64,000 nt of DNA from Notospermus geniculatus (GCA_002633025.1 NMRB01002319.1:1-64000), one strand, 5' to 3'. Positions 45,504 to 56,012 are shown, counted from the stretch's first letter. The notes: generated by a model from the letters alone, not told the origin. Numbers and translations: made by a program.

Positions 45504-47070
45504 TCCATTCCCTTCGTAATGAGGACATCGCCACTTCTCCATGGAAAGATGTCGCTGCGACCGTATCAGGCCTTTTCATTGTCTTCAGGACGTCATCTCC
45601 GTGGCAATACGAGATGCGAGCATGAAGCCACAACCATCACGGCAGTGTGATGTTGACGTTCCGTACAACGTCACAGTGGAAAAGTGGATACGGTCGCAGC
45701 GCCACCCCGATGATAGAAACAAAATGGCTACAACCCCATTCTTCTGTTAGGAAGTAGAGGTGTATGGGCCTACCTTCAGGCAAGAGGATGAAGCATTACA
45801 TTGCTTCTGTTAGCGTTCCCTACAAAGATGTTCAGTCGACTTAACCTGAGGACATCTTGCCTTCTGAGAATGATCTTTGGTATTTTTTTTCGAGGTGGAG
45901 TCCCAATAGCATGACAGCCTGCATCAATTACTTAATTGTGTTGAAGTAATTTTCTTGTGTTCTCTCAGTATTCGCTTCTGTTTAGTTACGTTTTGTGCAA
46001 TTCTATTCCAGCTCCAATGTTGAAACTTTCAAGAAAGCTAGATACCGGTACAAAAAAGGTTCAAATTGTTAATAGAAGCAGCTGATTTGTTTTGGCGAAG
46101 TCTGATTCTAATATAGAAGGAAATTAAAAAACAATAATCAGGAGGAAGGGGCTTGATGCCGTGAATCAGTCAAGAATTTGATGATAAAAAAACGTTGGCA
46201 TCTTTTTTCCTGGTGTTGCACCAGGTAAACTTTCCTCTTGGATGTTCTGGGACATCCTCGACTGGCAGTGAAATGTGGCTCACGTCGAGCGATTCCCGAG
46301 GCCTCCATTTACCCACTTGGGCATTTTTCTTGCCAACAATCTAGTGACAGCCTGTCTTCGATACCACTGCTGGTGACAGGCTGCAGTTTTTTGGGGGACT
46401 TCCAACAACAGGCTGCCGTCTTGTTTCCCAGCCGCTGTCTATGACACAGCAGCAGGTTACAGAATGGTTAAGGCCAATTTGCACGATATGATATTTTCAT
46501 TCGATTGTCGGATCAGACATACATGTATGATGGTACGTCCAAATCGGTTCATGTAAACTGCATTACGACAAAAATTTATGGCATTTACGACGTCAGGTGC
46601 ACAAGACGGATGTTCTTTCTTCTCCCAATATCAGTCGAAGGACGCATGAACTCGACCAATCAGGTGGCTGCATTGAGGTCATGTGCTTTACGCATTTGAT
46701 GAAGAATGAGGCTCTCTGATTGACGGATGCATAAATCGGACTGTATACATAACTTGTGATCTGACAGAATCGTACGACAAAATCCCATACAAGTCGCATC
46801 TTGTAAATTGTACTTTATGGGCCACCACACTGAGCCAGTTCTCAGTACGTCCTTGAAAATGTTGCCGAACGGGCTCAAACTGTGTGCGAACGGAGTGGAC
46901 ATCGTGGCAACTTTTTACACTCTTTTTACGAACTTCATGGACGGGCTCGGACGGGAAGAGTGCTCCAGAACTTCGAGACATTATTTGGCTAACGTTACAC
47001 GTTCTGGCCTGTTTTGAGATTTTTTAGGACGGTGCAGGATGTTTTGAGAACTACTTAATTTTTGTGAACA
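45504..47070. other. Upstream flank of exon C; no gene seen
   Basis: No assignable core promoter; the last base before ATG 47071 follows an in-frame TGA. Promoter presumed here by position only. Confidence 0.35.
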
Positions 47071-47685
47071 ATGGGTTGCATTCAATCCAGCAAAAGCAGC
47101 GACGAATATAAACTAAAGGATGATGGGAAGAACGACTCATACGTGAGTTACGCATCTGATTGGTGGGAAAATGCTGATGAGAGAAAGAAATCTGGATCTT
47201 TGACAAGTTATGATGAGTTTAAGGCCGAGAAAAAAGGTGACACCGTCCAGAAGAAAAGACACGATGACATAGTGTCAAGCAGACCGGCAAATTTCTCGTC
47301 GAAATTCCTCCCCAAATCTCGAGGCAGTGGTGTTGTACCAGTAAGAGATGAGGGAGCAAAGAGCAGGTTAGGATGTATCTACCATGTCAGTTTGGAGTCT
47401 GAAATTGACTATAAAAAACTTGTTGATGAAAAAGCAAGAGATAGTAAGAAGCTGCAACGTTGTGAAAATGCTGATTCGAGCAGTTTGGAATCGCTCAGTT
47501 CTGTTACAAGTGTGAAAAATGCGATCAAAATTTATGAGGATAATGTTGCGAAATTAAAAAGCAGTGAAACGCAGCATAGTCACGAAGAAAAACGAAATAT
47601 GAATGAATTGAAGAAAACCGCTTCGAGTTACAAATCACCTATAACTTCAAAGAGAGAAAAGAAATTCTCAAGCAGGTTCCAAAGG
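47071..47685 (+). CDS. svil: Supervillin homologue, alternative first coding exon C (205 codons, MGC lipid-anchor N-terminus)
   Basis: ATG 47071 sits in strong context (ACA ATG G), and an in-frame TGA lies directly upstream at 47065-47067. No AG acceptor lies between them, so the exon must start its own protein. The N-terminus MGCIQSSKSS fits an N-myristoylation signal (Gly2, Ser at position 6) with adjacent Cys3 for palmitoylation. The remainder is Lys/Ser/Glu-rich and hydrophilic, with no recognised domain. The donor is CAAAGG|GTAGGC at 47685/47686 in phase 0, giving SRFQR joined to PVTTEEV of E2; this end resembles the SRFATQ end of exon A. Reading past the donor gives a hydrophobic tail (VGLICKLFYLVLVCFLFF) that I take as intron, although an unspliced, membrane-inserted product is formally possible. 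Function as a membrane-tethered short isoform is inferred. Confidence 0.74.
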
Positions 47686-47806
47686 GTAGGCCTAATTTGT
47701 AAATTATTCTATTTGGTGTTGGTTTGCTTCCTTTTCTTTAGTTTGGGGTATTTGGTTGTATTCTGTTCAGGCTTCACTGAAACTTTGCATTATAAGCTGC
47801 CTAATA

Positions 47807-48176
47807 TAGGTTAGGCATTATCTCATCCCCAGAATGTCTATCATGTTAGGCATTTTGCCTAATATTCCTTATGCCCGTTGTACACGGTAGGATTTTTTTG
47901 TACTAAAAATTATAAATGAGGCTCATGAAGGGTGATTTCGGTCATAGGCTACCGATTGCATTGCTGAAAGGCATTGTGAACACCCATTTAGGCCCCATTT
48001 ATAATTTTTAGTACAAGAAAATCCTACCGTGTACAACGGGCATTAGGCATGCCTATTCATTGGGCATTTTGCCCAATCCCTATGCCTAAGGCATTGCCTA
48101 AGGAACATTAGGCAAAATGCCTTAACATGATAGACATCTGAGATAATGCCTAACCTATGTTAGGCAGCTTACCTCA
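47807..48176. mobile_element. Nested foldback elements just after exon C
   Basis: The outer arms share AGGTTAGGCATTATCTCA and its inverse TGAGATAATGCCTAACCT, plus CATGTTAGGCATTTTGCC / GGCAAAATGCCTTAACATG. The inner hairpin (about 47870-48048) has CCCGTTGTACACGGTAGGAT paired with ATCCTACCGTGTACAACGGG. Starts about 120 bp after the exon C donor. Confidence 0.7.
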
Positions 48177-49330
48177 CATATACTTCCAAGGCTTTCAGTT
48201 TGGGTATTTGCGTCTTCTCTCAACATTATCGAGTATGCGATGCCAGTGAATTTAGGTGTGTGATGCCAAGGTTTTGTCAGGATGTCATAGAGCAGTACAT
48301 GTACTCCAGTGTTGGCCTATTTGTGAAGTAAGGTTCAGTTTTGATTGAACTTCTACTTGTTAATAGCTTGATAATTGGCATCTTTCTGAGCCTATATTTA
48401 GGGTAAATGAAGTGTTTTATCAGAACGATTTGGGGATTGTGGTCAGCTTTGTCTTTATTTGGTTATGGACATTTTCTTAATCATTATTTGTGGAAAATAT
48501 AATTGGTGATTGAGGTTTTCCTATTTATTTATTATGAAGTAAGGAAAATGATTGATACCAACCCTATTTTTCCCCACCACAGTTCGGTAGGTGTTAGGGT
48601 TCGGTAGGCGGTAGGCATTTTGAAAACTGGTGTCACTTGACAGAGATGACACCAAGCTAACCAATGTGAAAATGGGATTTTCCATTTCATTTCTGTATTC
48701 CATGTCTTAGAGCTGGACAGCAAAGTAGTTCACAGAATTTGGGGGTGAACTCTGGCTAGATTTCCCACATATCAGATACCTATCGAAAATTTCTATTCTC
48801 TGATGCAGTTGGGGTTTCTAGTCCTGCCTACCACCAATGGCGAGTGCCTAATCGTGGGAACCAATCAGAACACCTGTTACTCACTAAGGAGTAGAATGAT
48901 TGGCTGATGGAAAGGTCATTGTTCGGGTCAGTCTTATATCTTACACAGAGAATACACGTCCCACGATTAGGCACTCGACAGGCCTCCTACTGGTCAAACG
49001 TTTTCTTGAGCCTGTCACTCTGTCATATGAGGGAATTCTGCCATTGAAGCTCAACCATCATGAATAGCAAACGTTCAATTGTTTGTCTTCCAGCTGTGAA
49101 CGCCACATCTGGTAATAAAGCAATAACTTTCGTTGTCCTTTTCCGAGATATAGGCCTATTATTCGTGGGCATAGTGTTGGGCGTATGATGAATCCGTTAT
49201 TCTTACAGTGCTGCTACCTGGGAAGTGTGAACACTTTTCCATGAATTTATCTATTTCTGCGCCAAATATGGGCCTACCACTGTATGAGGCCCAAAACTTT
49301 AGCCACAGAAGGGTCCAATTTGTCATCAGT
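48177..49330. repeat. Intron stretch with a hairpin at about 48840-48980
   Basis: GCGAGTGCCTAATCGTGGGA pairs with TCCCACGATTAGGCACTCG (48840 and about 48958). No gene seen. Confidence 0.45.
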
Positions 49331-49480
49331 CATAAAGTCCGGCCACATCTAACTACGACCCAATGGAATGCGGAATTAGTTATGAAATTGATACACTGTA
49401 GTTGGATTTTCTACGGACCTTTGATCACACGCGGCTCTTGAATAACCGGTCCACAGGGCGAACATTCGGGTATCAAACAG
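49331..49480 (+). repeat. Dispersed repeat 'AAAGTCCGGC', copy 1
   Basis: ATAAAGTCCGGCCACATCTA, CGACCCAATGGAATG, TTTCTACGGACCTTTGATCA and CTTGAATAACCGGTCCAC recur in order at 55868-56012. Confidence 0.6.
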
Positions 49481-51305
49481 AAATGGTTGACAGGCATGAT
49501 TAAAAACCGCAAGGACGGTAGAAGTTCAGATGACATAATCCTGTTCACTGAAAGGTATCCGTTATATAGAGGTCCCTTAATTATAGGCCTACAACATTGT
49601 TTTATGCAAGGGCTTAATGTCCACAATGGTTATTATCATTATGCTATATAATTAACCTAGACTGGCACAGATTGTGTCAGACAAACATATAGATTTAATA
49701 TGCAATGCAATACGGATATCACTCATTCAATGCATTGGCCTAGTATTATCATGGAGATATTTTGTGAACTATCGCCAGCAATTATCTGGGATTTCCACCA
49801 CTAGGCAACAAACTTTATATCTAATCAACACGGATATTTTAATATTTCCCCGTGAGAAAAATTACCGTCCACGATAAATTTTCCCAATTCATTGGATTTT
49901 GTCGAAGGTTTGTACTGTTATTTCCATATCTAGGCCTACATGTATGCACACAGTTCCATTGATGCTAGGCCTATACGTTATAGTATACAATAGACCTATA
50001 TCTAATACACTCCCTGTATTGATTTAAGTCTGGCTGACATATAGAACTGTGGTCTGTTTTCATACAGTATTGATAGCTCATTCATTGTTTAAAGTGGCTG
50101 TCTGTATATATGAACTTTTTAGAAACGTTTACACCACAATGTTCTGTTATTGAACATGAATTTCGCCAAATTTTTCCTCACTTCAGCAGGCCCCTCTTGA
50201 GAGTACCACTTTGGAGTACTGGCCTGGAGTTGCTGTTGGTCTTTTGTATATTGGTGCTAAAAAAGTTGCTTCGGCCAAAAACCTGAGGCAGAATGTGCGT
50301 TTTGAGAGCTACAAACATGTTACTCCTGAAAAATTTACATGAAATGGTCTAATGTATGAAGATTTATTGAAGACAAACATAAATATATAGTAATGTAAAA
50401 CGTGTGTCACCTAATCCCAGGGATGGAGCTGGCTTCTGCCAAGTCGTAGCCAAATCTTTAGCCATTGTTCAGTTAGCCAAATTTTCTATTCTAATGGATT
50501 TTCAGTTTTGAAAATCTTAGCCAAGTGTTTGAAGTGTTAGCAAAATCAGAGGTGAAATAGCCAATGGCGATTTGGCGAGTGGGTAGCGCAATCTCTGTAA
50601 TCCTATGGAACAGGGTATACCCAGTATCTAGGGTAACGACTGCCTGTAAGGGTCAGGGATTAGGGGTAAGGGTAGGGATTAGGAGTAGGCTTTTGGTCAG
50701 GGGTTGGAGGCCAGCTATCAAGGGTTGTGGGATATAGGGGCCAGGGGTTAGGATTCAAAGTGGACGACATTCACCCCTTCAGCTATAGTAACTCTGTGGA
50801 AGCAGTGGAGTGCATTAGTGGCATTTGTACTGGTCTGACCTTTTTAGGTCCAGCCTCTGAGTATTCAGCACTCAAATGGCTGTTAAAGCCTGATCCATGC
50901 CCTTTGTTTTTCCAGGCATGGTAGGCACTGATGCCACGTAAAAAAGTTTCGAAAGGGCCCTTATTTTTTCAGCGACCCATTTTCAAGGAATGTAAAACTG
51001 TCCCGTCATGTCCATTAGTGCAATTAAACCATTAAGATGTGACATGGTTTATTGTTATTAGGCAATTACACAGGTATGCTGTCCATGATAATGTGATACA
51101 GTGGATGATCTGCTCATTCATTGTTTTATTTAGGCCAATCTAAATTTCTGTTCAACATTTTTGACTGCATTCAAGCCCCTCTGTATTGAATTTTTCGGTA
51201 TTTTCAAATTGTTGGAAAAGTGCAGGTCCTGAGGTGTCGTGGTCTTGTGAAGGTCACAAAAATGCTTTCCAGATACATGTGTATGTACTTCAAAGAATCA
51301 AGACC
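49481..51305. other. Intron stretch; no gene seen
   Basis: AT-rich, several TAGGCCTA palindromes, a GGGGTTAGGG-type imperfect repeat at about 50630-50755. No coding signal. Confidence 0.4.
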
Positions 51306-51418
51306 AGGGGTCTGTTTCATAAAGTGACTTTAAGCTAATGTTACCTTTAACCAAATACAAAATACATTGAAGTTAATGGTACCATCAGCCTTAAGTCCGT
51401 TTATGAATCAGGGCCCTG
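51306..51418. mobile_element. Short palindromic MITE 'TCATAAAGTGACTTTAAG', copy 1
   Basis: GTTTCATAAAGTGACTTTAA start mirrored by CTTAAGTCCGTTTATGAAT; the centre has AAGTTAATGGTACCAT. Same as 55035-55147. Confidence 0.7.
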
Positions 51419-52445
51419 GTCTTCAGCAAACATTGAATAAACTGCAGGCAGAGCTCTAATGTACGTACATGTATTCAGATAGAGCACAATACATTTTACA
51501 CTAAAGTAACATCGCCGTCGGCAGACGTAAGGACTTTCTTGAATTCATTATGTGCTCAGCATCTCGGTTCAGTATCAGGGTATTTAACTAGGTGATCAGT
51601 GTTCACAAAATTTTCCACGGTTGCTATGGCGATAGAAAAAGCATGATGAGAAATGCCGGCAATGAACCTTAATTTGATTAAGAACTCATCCGGCCACATG
51701 TTACAAGGTGGAATAGGCCGACATGTTCCTGAAGTTGGCTATTAAATTTTTGCCTCTTGCTCCCTTCTGTGCCAGTATTTTCAGGAGTGCTGCAATTTCT
51801 CTGGATGCCCTATATGGTACATCATGGCCTACCATGTGTCTGTACTACCTCATACTTCGTACGCATAAACCCATGGAGAACTTCGCCAGGATTTCTGTTT
51901 CTCGCGCGCCTCGAGTTGCGGTGCACCAATCAGAAAACTTGTTAGCCAACCTCGTTCCCAACAAAAATAACGAAATTTTCTAAAACAGAGAAGGTAGGTG
52001 TACAGAAAGACTGACGTGGTATTTAGAAACGTTGAGATTTATTGCAAATGTTAACGTTCTATGATAAAAAAACGGTTGTTATAAAAAAAACTAACAGCGG
52101 GAGTCACTCCACAAACAGGAACATCCGGTTGGAAACAGCTTCCCACAGCGAAGTTCGTCAAGGGTTTGTGCGAGCGTAGTCGGAGGGCGGAGCGATGTCA
52201 CAACCCTTGGTGGTCAAGATGCATATGGCACTGAATCAGAATTTCCCAAAAATTGTACAAGAAATTTGTCTGCATATGGCTGGCACAGCCATTATTCTTT
52301 GCTCCCATTCCCTGTCAATTTCAGTCTGTATACAAGTCAACCACCAAATCACAATTGAATTAGCAGTGTAAAGTGTTTTTAGCCTGGTAATGAATTTTGC
52401 TTCCAGCTCCAAGACGACAAGACTAAAGTGTGAATAACTTCTTTT
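51419..52445. other. Intron stretch; no gene seen
   Basis: No coding signal or repeat recognised. Confidence 0.4.
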
Positions 52446-52837
52446 AAGGTGCTTTTCCACGAGGCAGTGCAGATGTGGAGGCGGTGGCAGGCATGGGTGC
52501 AGGTGTGGGTGTTGTGTTTCCATGAAACGGGCACAGACACTGGAGTTTTCGCATGGGTTTGGGTCGTCGGTTGGTGGCGCCTGTTTCAACAACTTCCATC
52601 ATTTCTTTATTACCATGGGAAATCCCAGAAGATGATGACGCAATACCGTGGGGGCAAGAGGCGGGCGCGGAAAAATCTCTACATGACCGATTAAAAAAAT
52701 TGTGTCCACCCATTCACCCACTCTGCAGCCGCACCTGTGTTGTGGAAACAGTTAAGGGAAATGTGTTGGATCGATTTTTCCGCCTGTGCCCGTCACCGCC
52801 TCCGCGTTTGCACCTGCCTCATGGAAAAGCCATTTAT
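52446..52837. mobile_element. GC-rich foldback element just upstream of E2
   Basis: GTGCTTTTCCACGAGGCAGT pairs with CATGGAAAAGCC and CTGCCTCATGG, and GGAGGCGGTG pairs with CACCGCCTCCG; arms about 70 bp or more. Ends 70 bp before the E2 acceptor. Confidence 0.6.
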
Positions 52838-52907
52838 GGAAAGATTTCAAACTTCTATGACTTTGAATTTGTCACATTTATAAATTCGTCTTGTTTATAA
52901 ATTCCAG

Positions 52908-53106
52908 CCTGTCACAACCGAGGAGGTATCGCAGGCGGCGAAGGTCTCCCCATTGGCCTGCAGCCTCATCAAGCCTCCAGAAGAGAGCGTCCTGAGTGGT
53001 ATGCCCCTGACTGCCCAGAGGGACATCGCAGCACGCCATGCCGAAGCCATACTATCAGAGTCACAGGCAAAAGCCAAAGCTTCAGCAAAAGAAGTAAAAG
53101 CGACTG
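52908..53106 (+). CDS. svil: Supervillin homologue, common exon E2
   Basis: Acceptor TTCCAG|CCT at 52907/52908, donor ACTG|GTAAGT at 53106/53107. The exon enters in phase 0 and leaves in phase 1 (199 nt). It encodes PVTTEEVSQAAKVSPL and then a Lys/Ala-rich stretch ending KEVKATG. The start matches the vertebrate supervillin PITTEEVVIAA block, which directly follows the RSLTQ/RYQTQ-type segment, so exon A plus E2 rebuilds a contiguous conserved stretch. Because E2 accepts phase 0 it is the natural common acceptor for exons A, B and C. No known catalytic function; it lies in the disordered actin/myosin-binding N-terminal half. Confidence 0.85.
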
Positions 53107-53407
53107 GTAAGTTGACTTTTTTTCACCAAATCTGAGCATGATTTGTGCCCTCAAAATGTTTATTTGCCATTTGAATGCTCAGAAAGGTTCAAGGAGTTTT
53201 AAATGAGAATTTTAAACAGAAACCAAGTTAGGATACCTGAGACACAATGCGTGCAATGCGTGACGGAACTGCTCCAGCATGTCGAATAGCAGACCAAAAA
53301 AATGCATGGGTCGTGTCGTCGAGATCGGGAACGGGCAATGATGTCCGTGCTATCCCAATCTCGATCGCGGAACCGGGATAACAGAACCCAGCTCTCTAAT
53401 AACCAAG

Positions 53408-53531
53408 GCCGACTGCACAGAAAGTCCGATAAGTGCTTTCCGTGCCTATCGGCGGTTTAATGGAAAAATGCATCGTAACTAACTGCTGATAGGTACTGGT
53501 AGCACCATCGGACTTTCTGTGCGGCCGGCCC
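53408..53531. mobile_element. Hairpin 'GCACAGAAAGTCCGATA', copy 1, in the E2-E3 intron
   Basis: GCACAGAAAGTCCGATA pairs with ATCGGACTTTCTGTGC and GTGCCTATCGGCGGTTTAAT with the centre. It lies 34 bp before the E3 acceptor. Confidence 0.65.
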
Positions 53532-53565
53532 AGGACTTGTACTGAGTATAATTCATCTTCTTCAG

Positions 53566-53843
53566 AACCAACCAAGGATGATCAAGAGTCGAAATCTTTA
53601 AAACCGGACTTGCTAAAACCGGACTCGTTAAAACCAGAATCAAAAGATCAGTCAAAAGTTCGGAGTATTTTGAAACGTGAAGGAAGCTTTGAACGATCTC
53701 GTGTTGGGCTCAACGTACGGAAGAAGGTACCAGATCAAGAGACAATAACCAGCAGTGATGATGATCAAGTGAAAAAGGTGGCGCCAGTTGCAACGACGCC
53801 ATTGATCATACCGAAGGCATCTTCGCCTGAGAAGGGGCAAACG
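53566..53843 (+). CDS. svil: Supervillin homologue, common exon E3
   Basis: Acceptor CTTCTTCAG|AA and donor ACG|GTAAGC; it enters in phase 1 (G from E2 plus AA gives Glu) and leaves in phase 0 (278 nt). It encodes EPTKDDQESK, a short LKPD/LKPE repeat, and then KVRSILKREGSFERS, which matches the vertebrate supervillin VRSILK element. It continues as a Lys/Ser/Pro-rich linker ending SSPEKGQT. Reading through the donor enters a minisatellite whose units stay open for about 60 codons, which could mislead exon predictors. Confidence 0.85.
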
Positions 53844-53894
53844 GTAAGCATGAATTTCCTTCCCCGAAACTTGTCACCTGAAATATCTTCCAGA

Positions 53895-54420
53895 GCACAT
53901 CCAGTGAAGGCCCATGAAAACTTACTACTTCCCAAGTCACATCCGAAGAAGGCCCATGAAAACTTACTTCTTCCCAAGTCACAATCGGTGAACCCCACGA
54001 AAACTTACTTCTTCCAAAGTCACAGACAGTGAACCCCATGAAAACTTACTTCTTCCCAAGTCACAGACAGTGAACCCCATGAAAACTTACTTCTTCCCAA
54101 GTCACAGTCAGTGAACCTCATGAAAACTTACTTCTTCGCAAGTCACAGTCACTGAACCTCACGAAACTTCTTCGGAAGTCACATCCGATCAAGGCCCATG
54201 AAAACTTACTTCTTCCCAAGTCACAGTCATTGAACCCCACAAAAACTTACTTCTTCCCGAATCACATCCAGTGAACGCCCATGAAAACTTATTCTTCCCA
54301 AGTCACGTCTGATGAAGGCCCATGAAAACTTACTTCTTCCGAAGTCAGATTCAATGAAGGCCCATGAAAACTTACCTCTTCCAAAGTCAGATTCAATGAA
54401 GGCCCATGAAAACTTTCTAT
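53895..54420. repeat. Minisatellite of about 40 bp in the E3-E4 intron, about 13 copies
   Basis: Unit contains CCCATGAAAACTTACTTCTT followed by CCCAAGTCACA and a variable GTGAA part. Each unit carries a pyrimidine run ending in AG (TTCTTCCCAAG), similar to a weak splice acceptor, and starts 50 bp after the E3 donor. Confidence 0.9.
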
Positions 54421-54463
54421 TATCTACATGTGTACTTATTATTTCACTGTTTTCTAATTGAAG

Positions 54464-54714
54464 ACATCAAGTTCAGATGAAACGACAGTCCGATGTTCAA
54501 ATGAAGCCATCGCAAGACGGCGTGCACGAAAGGAGCAGGAACGTTTTCATACCCAACCAGTCGAATCCAGTTCACCCGAAACTACGCCCGAGAAACGGAA
54601 ACCGAAAGCGGTGACCGCACGACACATGACACAGCCAATCACGGTTGGCGAGAAGAAAGTTGTGGAAAAGGAACACGAGGAAGAGGACATGTCAAAGATG
54701 TCGATATCAGAGAG
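54464..54714 (+). CDS. svil: Supervillin homologue, common exon E4
   Basis: Acceptor CTAATTGAAG|ACA and donor GAGAG|GTTAGG; it enters in phase 0 and leaves in phase 2 (251 nt). It encodes TSSSDETTVRC, a basic ARRRARKEQERFHTQPVE segment, then ARHMTQPITVGEKK and finally KMSISER. TQPITVGE corresponds to vertebrate TQPVTLGE, and MSISER is the first half of the conserved MSIKERLALLK motif, split by this intron. Correct joining to E5 restores SISERLALLKHRGEEDW, which strongly supports both splice sites. Confidence 0.9.
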
Positions 54715-54814
54715 GTTAGGGTCTTTCTTTGTTAAAGTTTTTAAACTTTGAGTTTATAGTCTGATATCAACAACGGTAGAGGTGTCATCCGACTTGATAC
54801 TTGAACCCTGGGCT

Positions 54815-54930
54815 GACTGCACAGAAAGCCCAATAGTGCTATCGGCAGTTATAATGCATTTTCCCATTACTAAACTGCCGATAGGCACTGAAAGCACTAT
54901 CGTACATGTTTTTTCAATGCGGTCGGCCCT
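54815..54930. mobile_element. Hairpin 'GCACAGAAAGCCC', copy 2, in the E4-E5 intron
   Basis: GACTGCACAGAAAGCCCAAT start, TATCGGCAGTTATAATGCAT and AAACTGCCGATAGGCACTGA centre, GCGGTCGGC end; same family as 53408-53531. Confidence 0.6.
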
Positions 54931-55034
54931 GGGCTCCATCCTGAAACTTTTCAGTAGAACTCCGATGAGCTGCTCATTCAGCTACAGACGAGGTCACCAT
55001 AATGATATGCACTACAGCGATGACATCATGAAAC

Positions 55035-55147
55035 CTGGGGCCTGTTCATAAAGCGACTTTAAGCTAATGGTACCTTTAACCAGATGGAAAATGGATTGAA
55101 GTTAATGGTACCATTAACTTAAAGTCACTTTATGAAACAGGCCCCAT
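55035..55147. mobile_element. Short palindromic MITE 'TCATAAAGCGACTTTAAG', copy 2
   Basis: GGGGCCTGTTCATAAAGCGA pairs with TTTATGAAACAGGCCCC; AAGTTAATGGTACCATTAAC centre. It ends about 90 bp before the E5 acceptor. Confidence 0.75.
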
Positions 55148-55234
55148 GTTAATACTGAAGCATAGCGTGCTTCATCTCTCTAAACTTGAGCATTACAAAA
55201 TTCAAAATACTCAGCAACGCCCTCTCTCTTTCAG

Positions 55235-55482
55235 GTTGGCACTGTTAAAACACCGCGGGGAAGAAGACTGGAAAAAGCGTGTAAGCAAGACTGACGAAGA
55301 TTTCGAAAAAACTGATATCACTTCGGAGGTTAAAAAACGTGAAAAACGCGATCGCAAGGAACGGCCAAAGAGTATCACAGACCTTGTTGCGTCGTTGGAG
55401 ACGTCGGCGGAAGGCTGGCGGGGACGAGTGGAGGAAAAAGACGTCAGACAGTTTACTGTTGAGGGAAAAATATCGGCATCGG
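55235..55482 (+). CDS. svil: Supervillin homologue, common exon E5 (RLALLK-GEEDW motif)
   Basis: Acceptor CTCTTTCAG|G and donor TCGG|GTGAGT; it enters in phase 2 and leaves in phase 1 (248 nt). It encodes LALLKHRGEEDWKKRVSK, then a charged linker, then LETSAEGWRGRVEEKD and RQFTVEGKISASG. These align in order with vertebrate supervillin LALLKKSGEEDWRNRLSR, the EEAWKTRGRG segment and TQFTVAGRM. This is the most diagnostic evidence for the family apart from E9. The EEDWKKRV core also resembles the repeat unit of exon B. Confidence 0.93.
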
Positions 55483-55867
55483 GTGAGTATTTGTGGAGGG
55501 TTCAGTAAGGATTTTCGGCCCATTTGTCGTCTGTACTACATGTATTTGATTTTGGGTATGGAATGGGCCAAAACGTGCCTGATGTGACTAATGCCAATTT
55601 CACCATTGCAAACTTCTGCCATTACTACATCTAGTTATTTCACATCTTACTAACTATTCAGGATTTGATTATTTTGCCCTTAGGACGGAAACGACCGACG
55701 CGCGAGTGTCACTCGGCGTCGCCTGTTATGAGATTGCGTAAGTGAAAAATGATCGGTAGCCATAGGTTTGGGGAAGATAGGCCCTCTCTTGACCTCAGTG
55801 GCAACTTTAAGTGGCTCCTTGTGTCAAAGTTGGTTTGTAGTTCACTCACCTCAATATGAAAATCTGC

Positions 55868-56012
55868 CTGCAATAAAGTCCGGCAACATCTAAGTGCGAC
55901 CCAATGGAATGTGGAAGTTAGGCAATATATTAGTTCGATTTTCCACGGAGCTTTAATCACACACAACTCTGAATAACGGATCAACAATGCGATCAGACTA
56001 CAAACAAACTTT
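55868..56012 (+). repeat. Dispersed repeat 'AAAGTCCGGC', copy 2
   Basis: Shares CGACCCAATGGAATG and its ordered neighbours with 49331-49480. Confidence 0.6.

Noticed and set aside
47686-47814. Exon C reading through to a hydrophobic tail and stop at 47814
   Set aside because: The GTAGGC donor with phase-0 match to E2 and the SRFQR/SRFATQ likeness favour splicing; the tail sequence then runs into a foldback repeat.
52236-52713. Minus-strand frames of 89-118 codons
   Set aside because: They overlap the GC-rich foldback before E2 and lack motifs.
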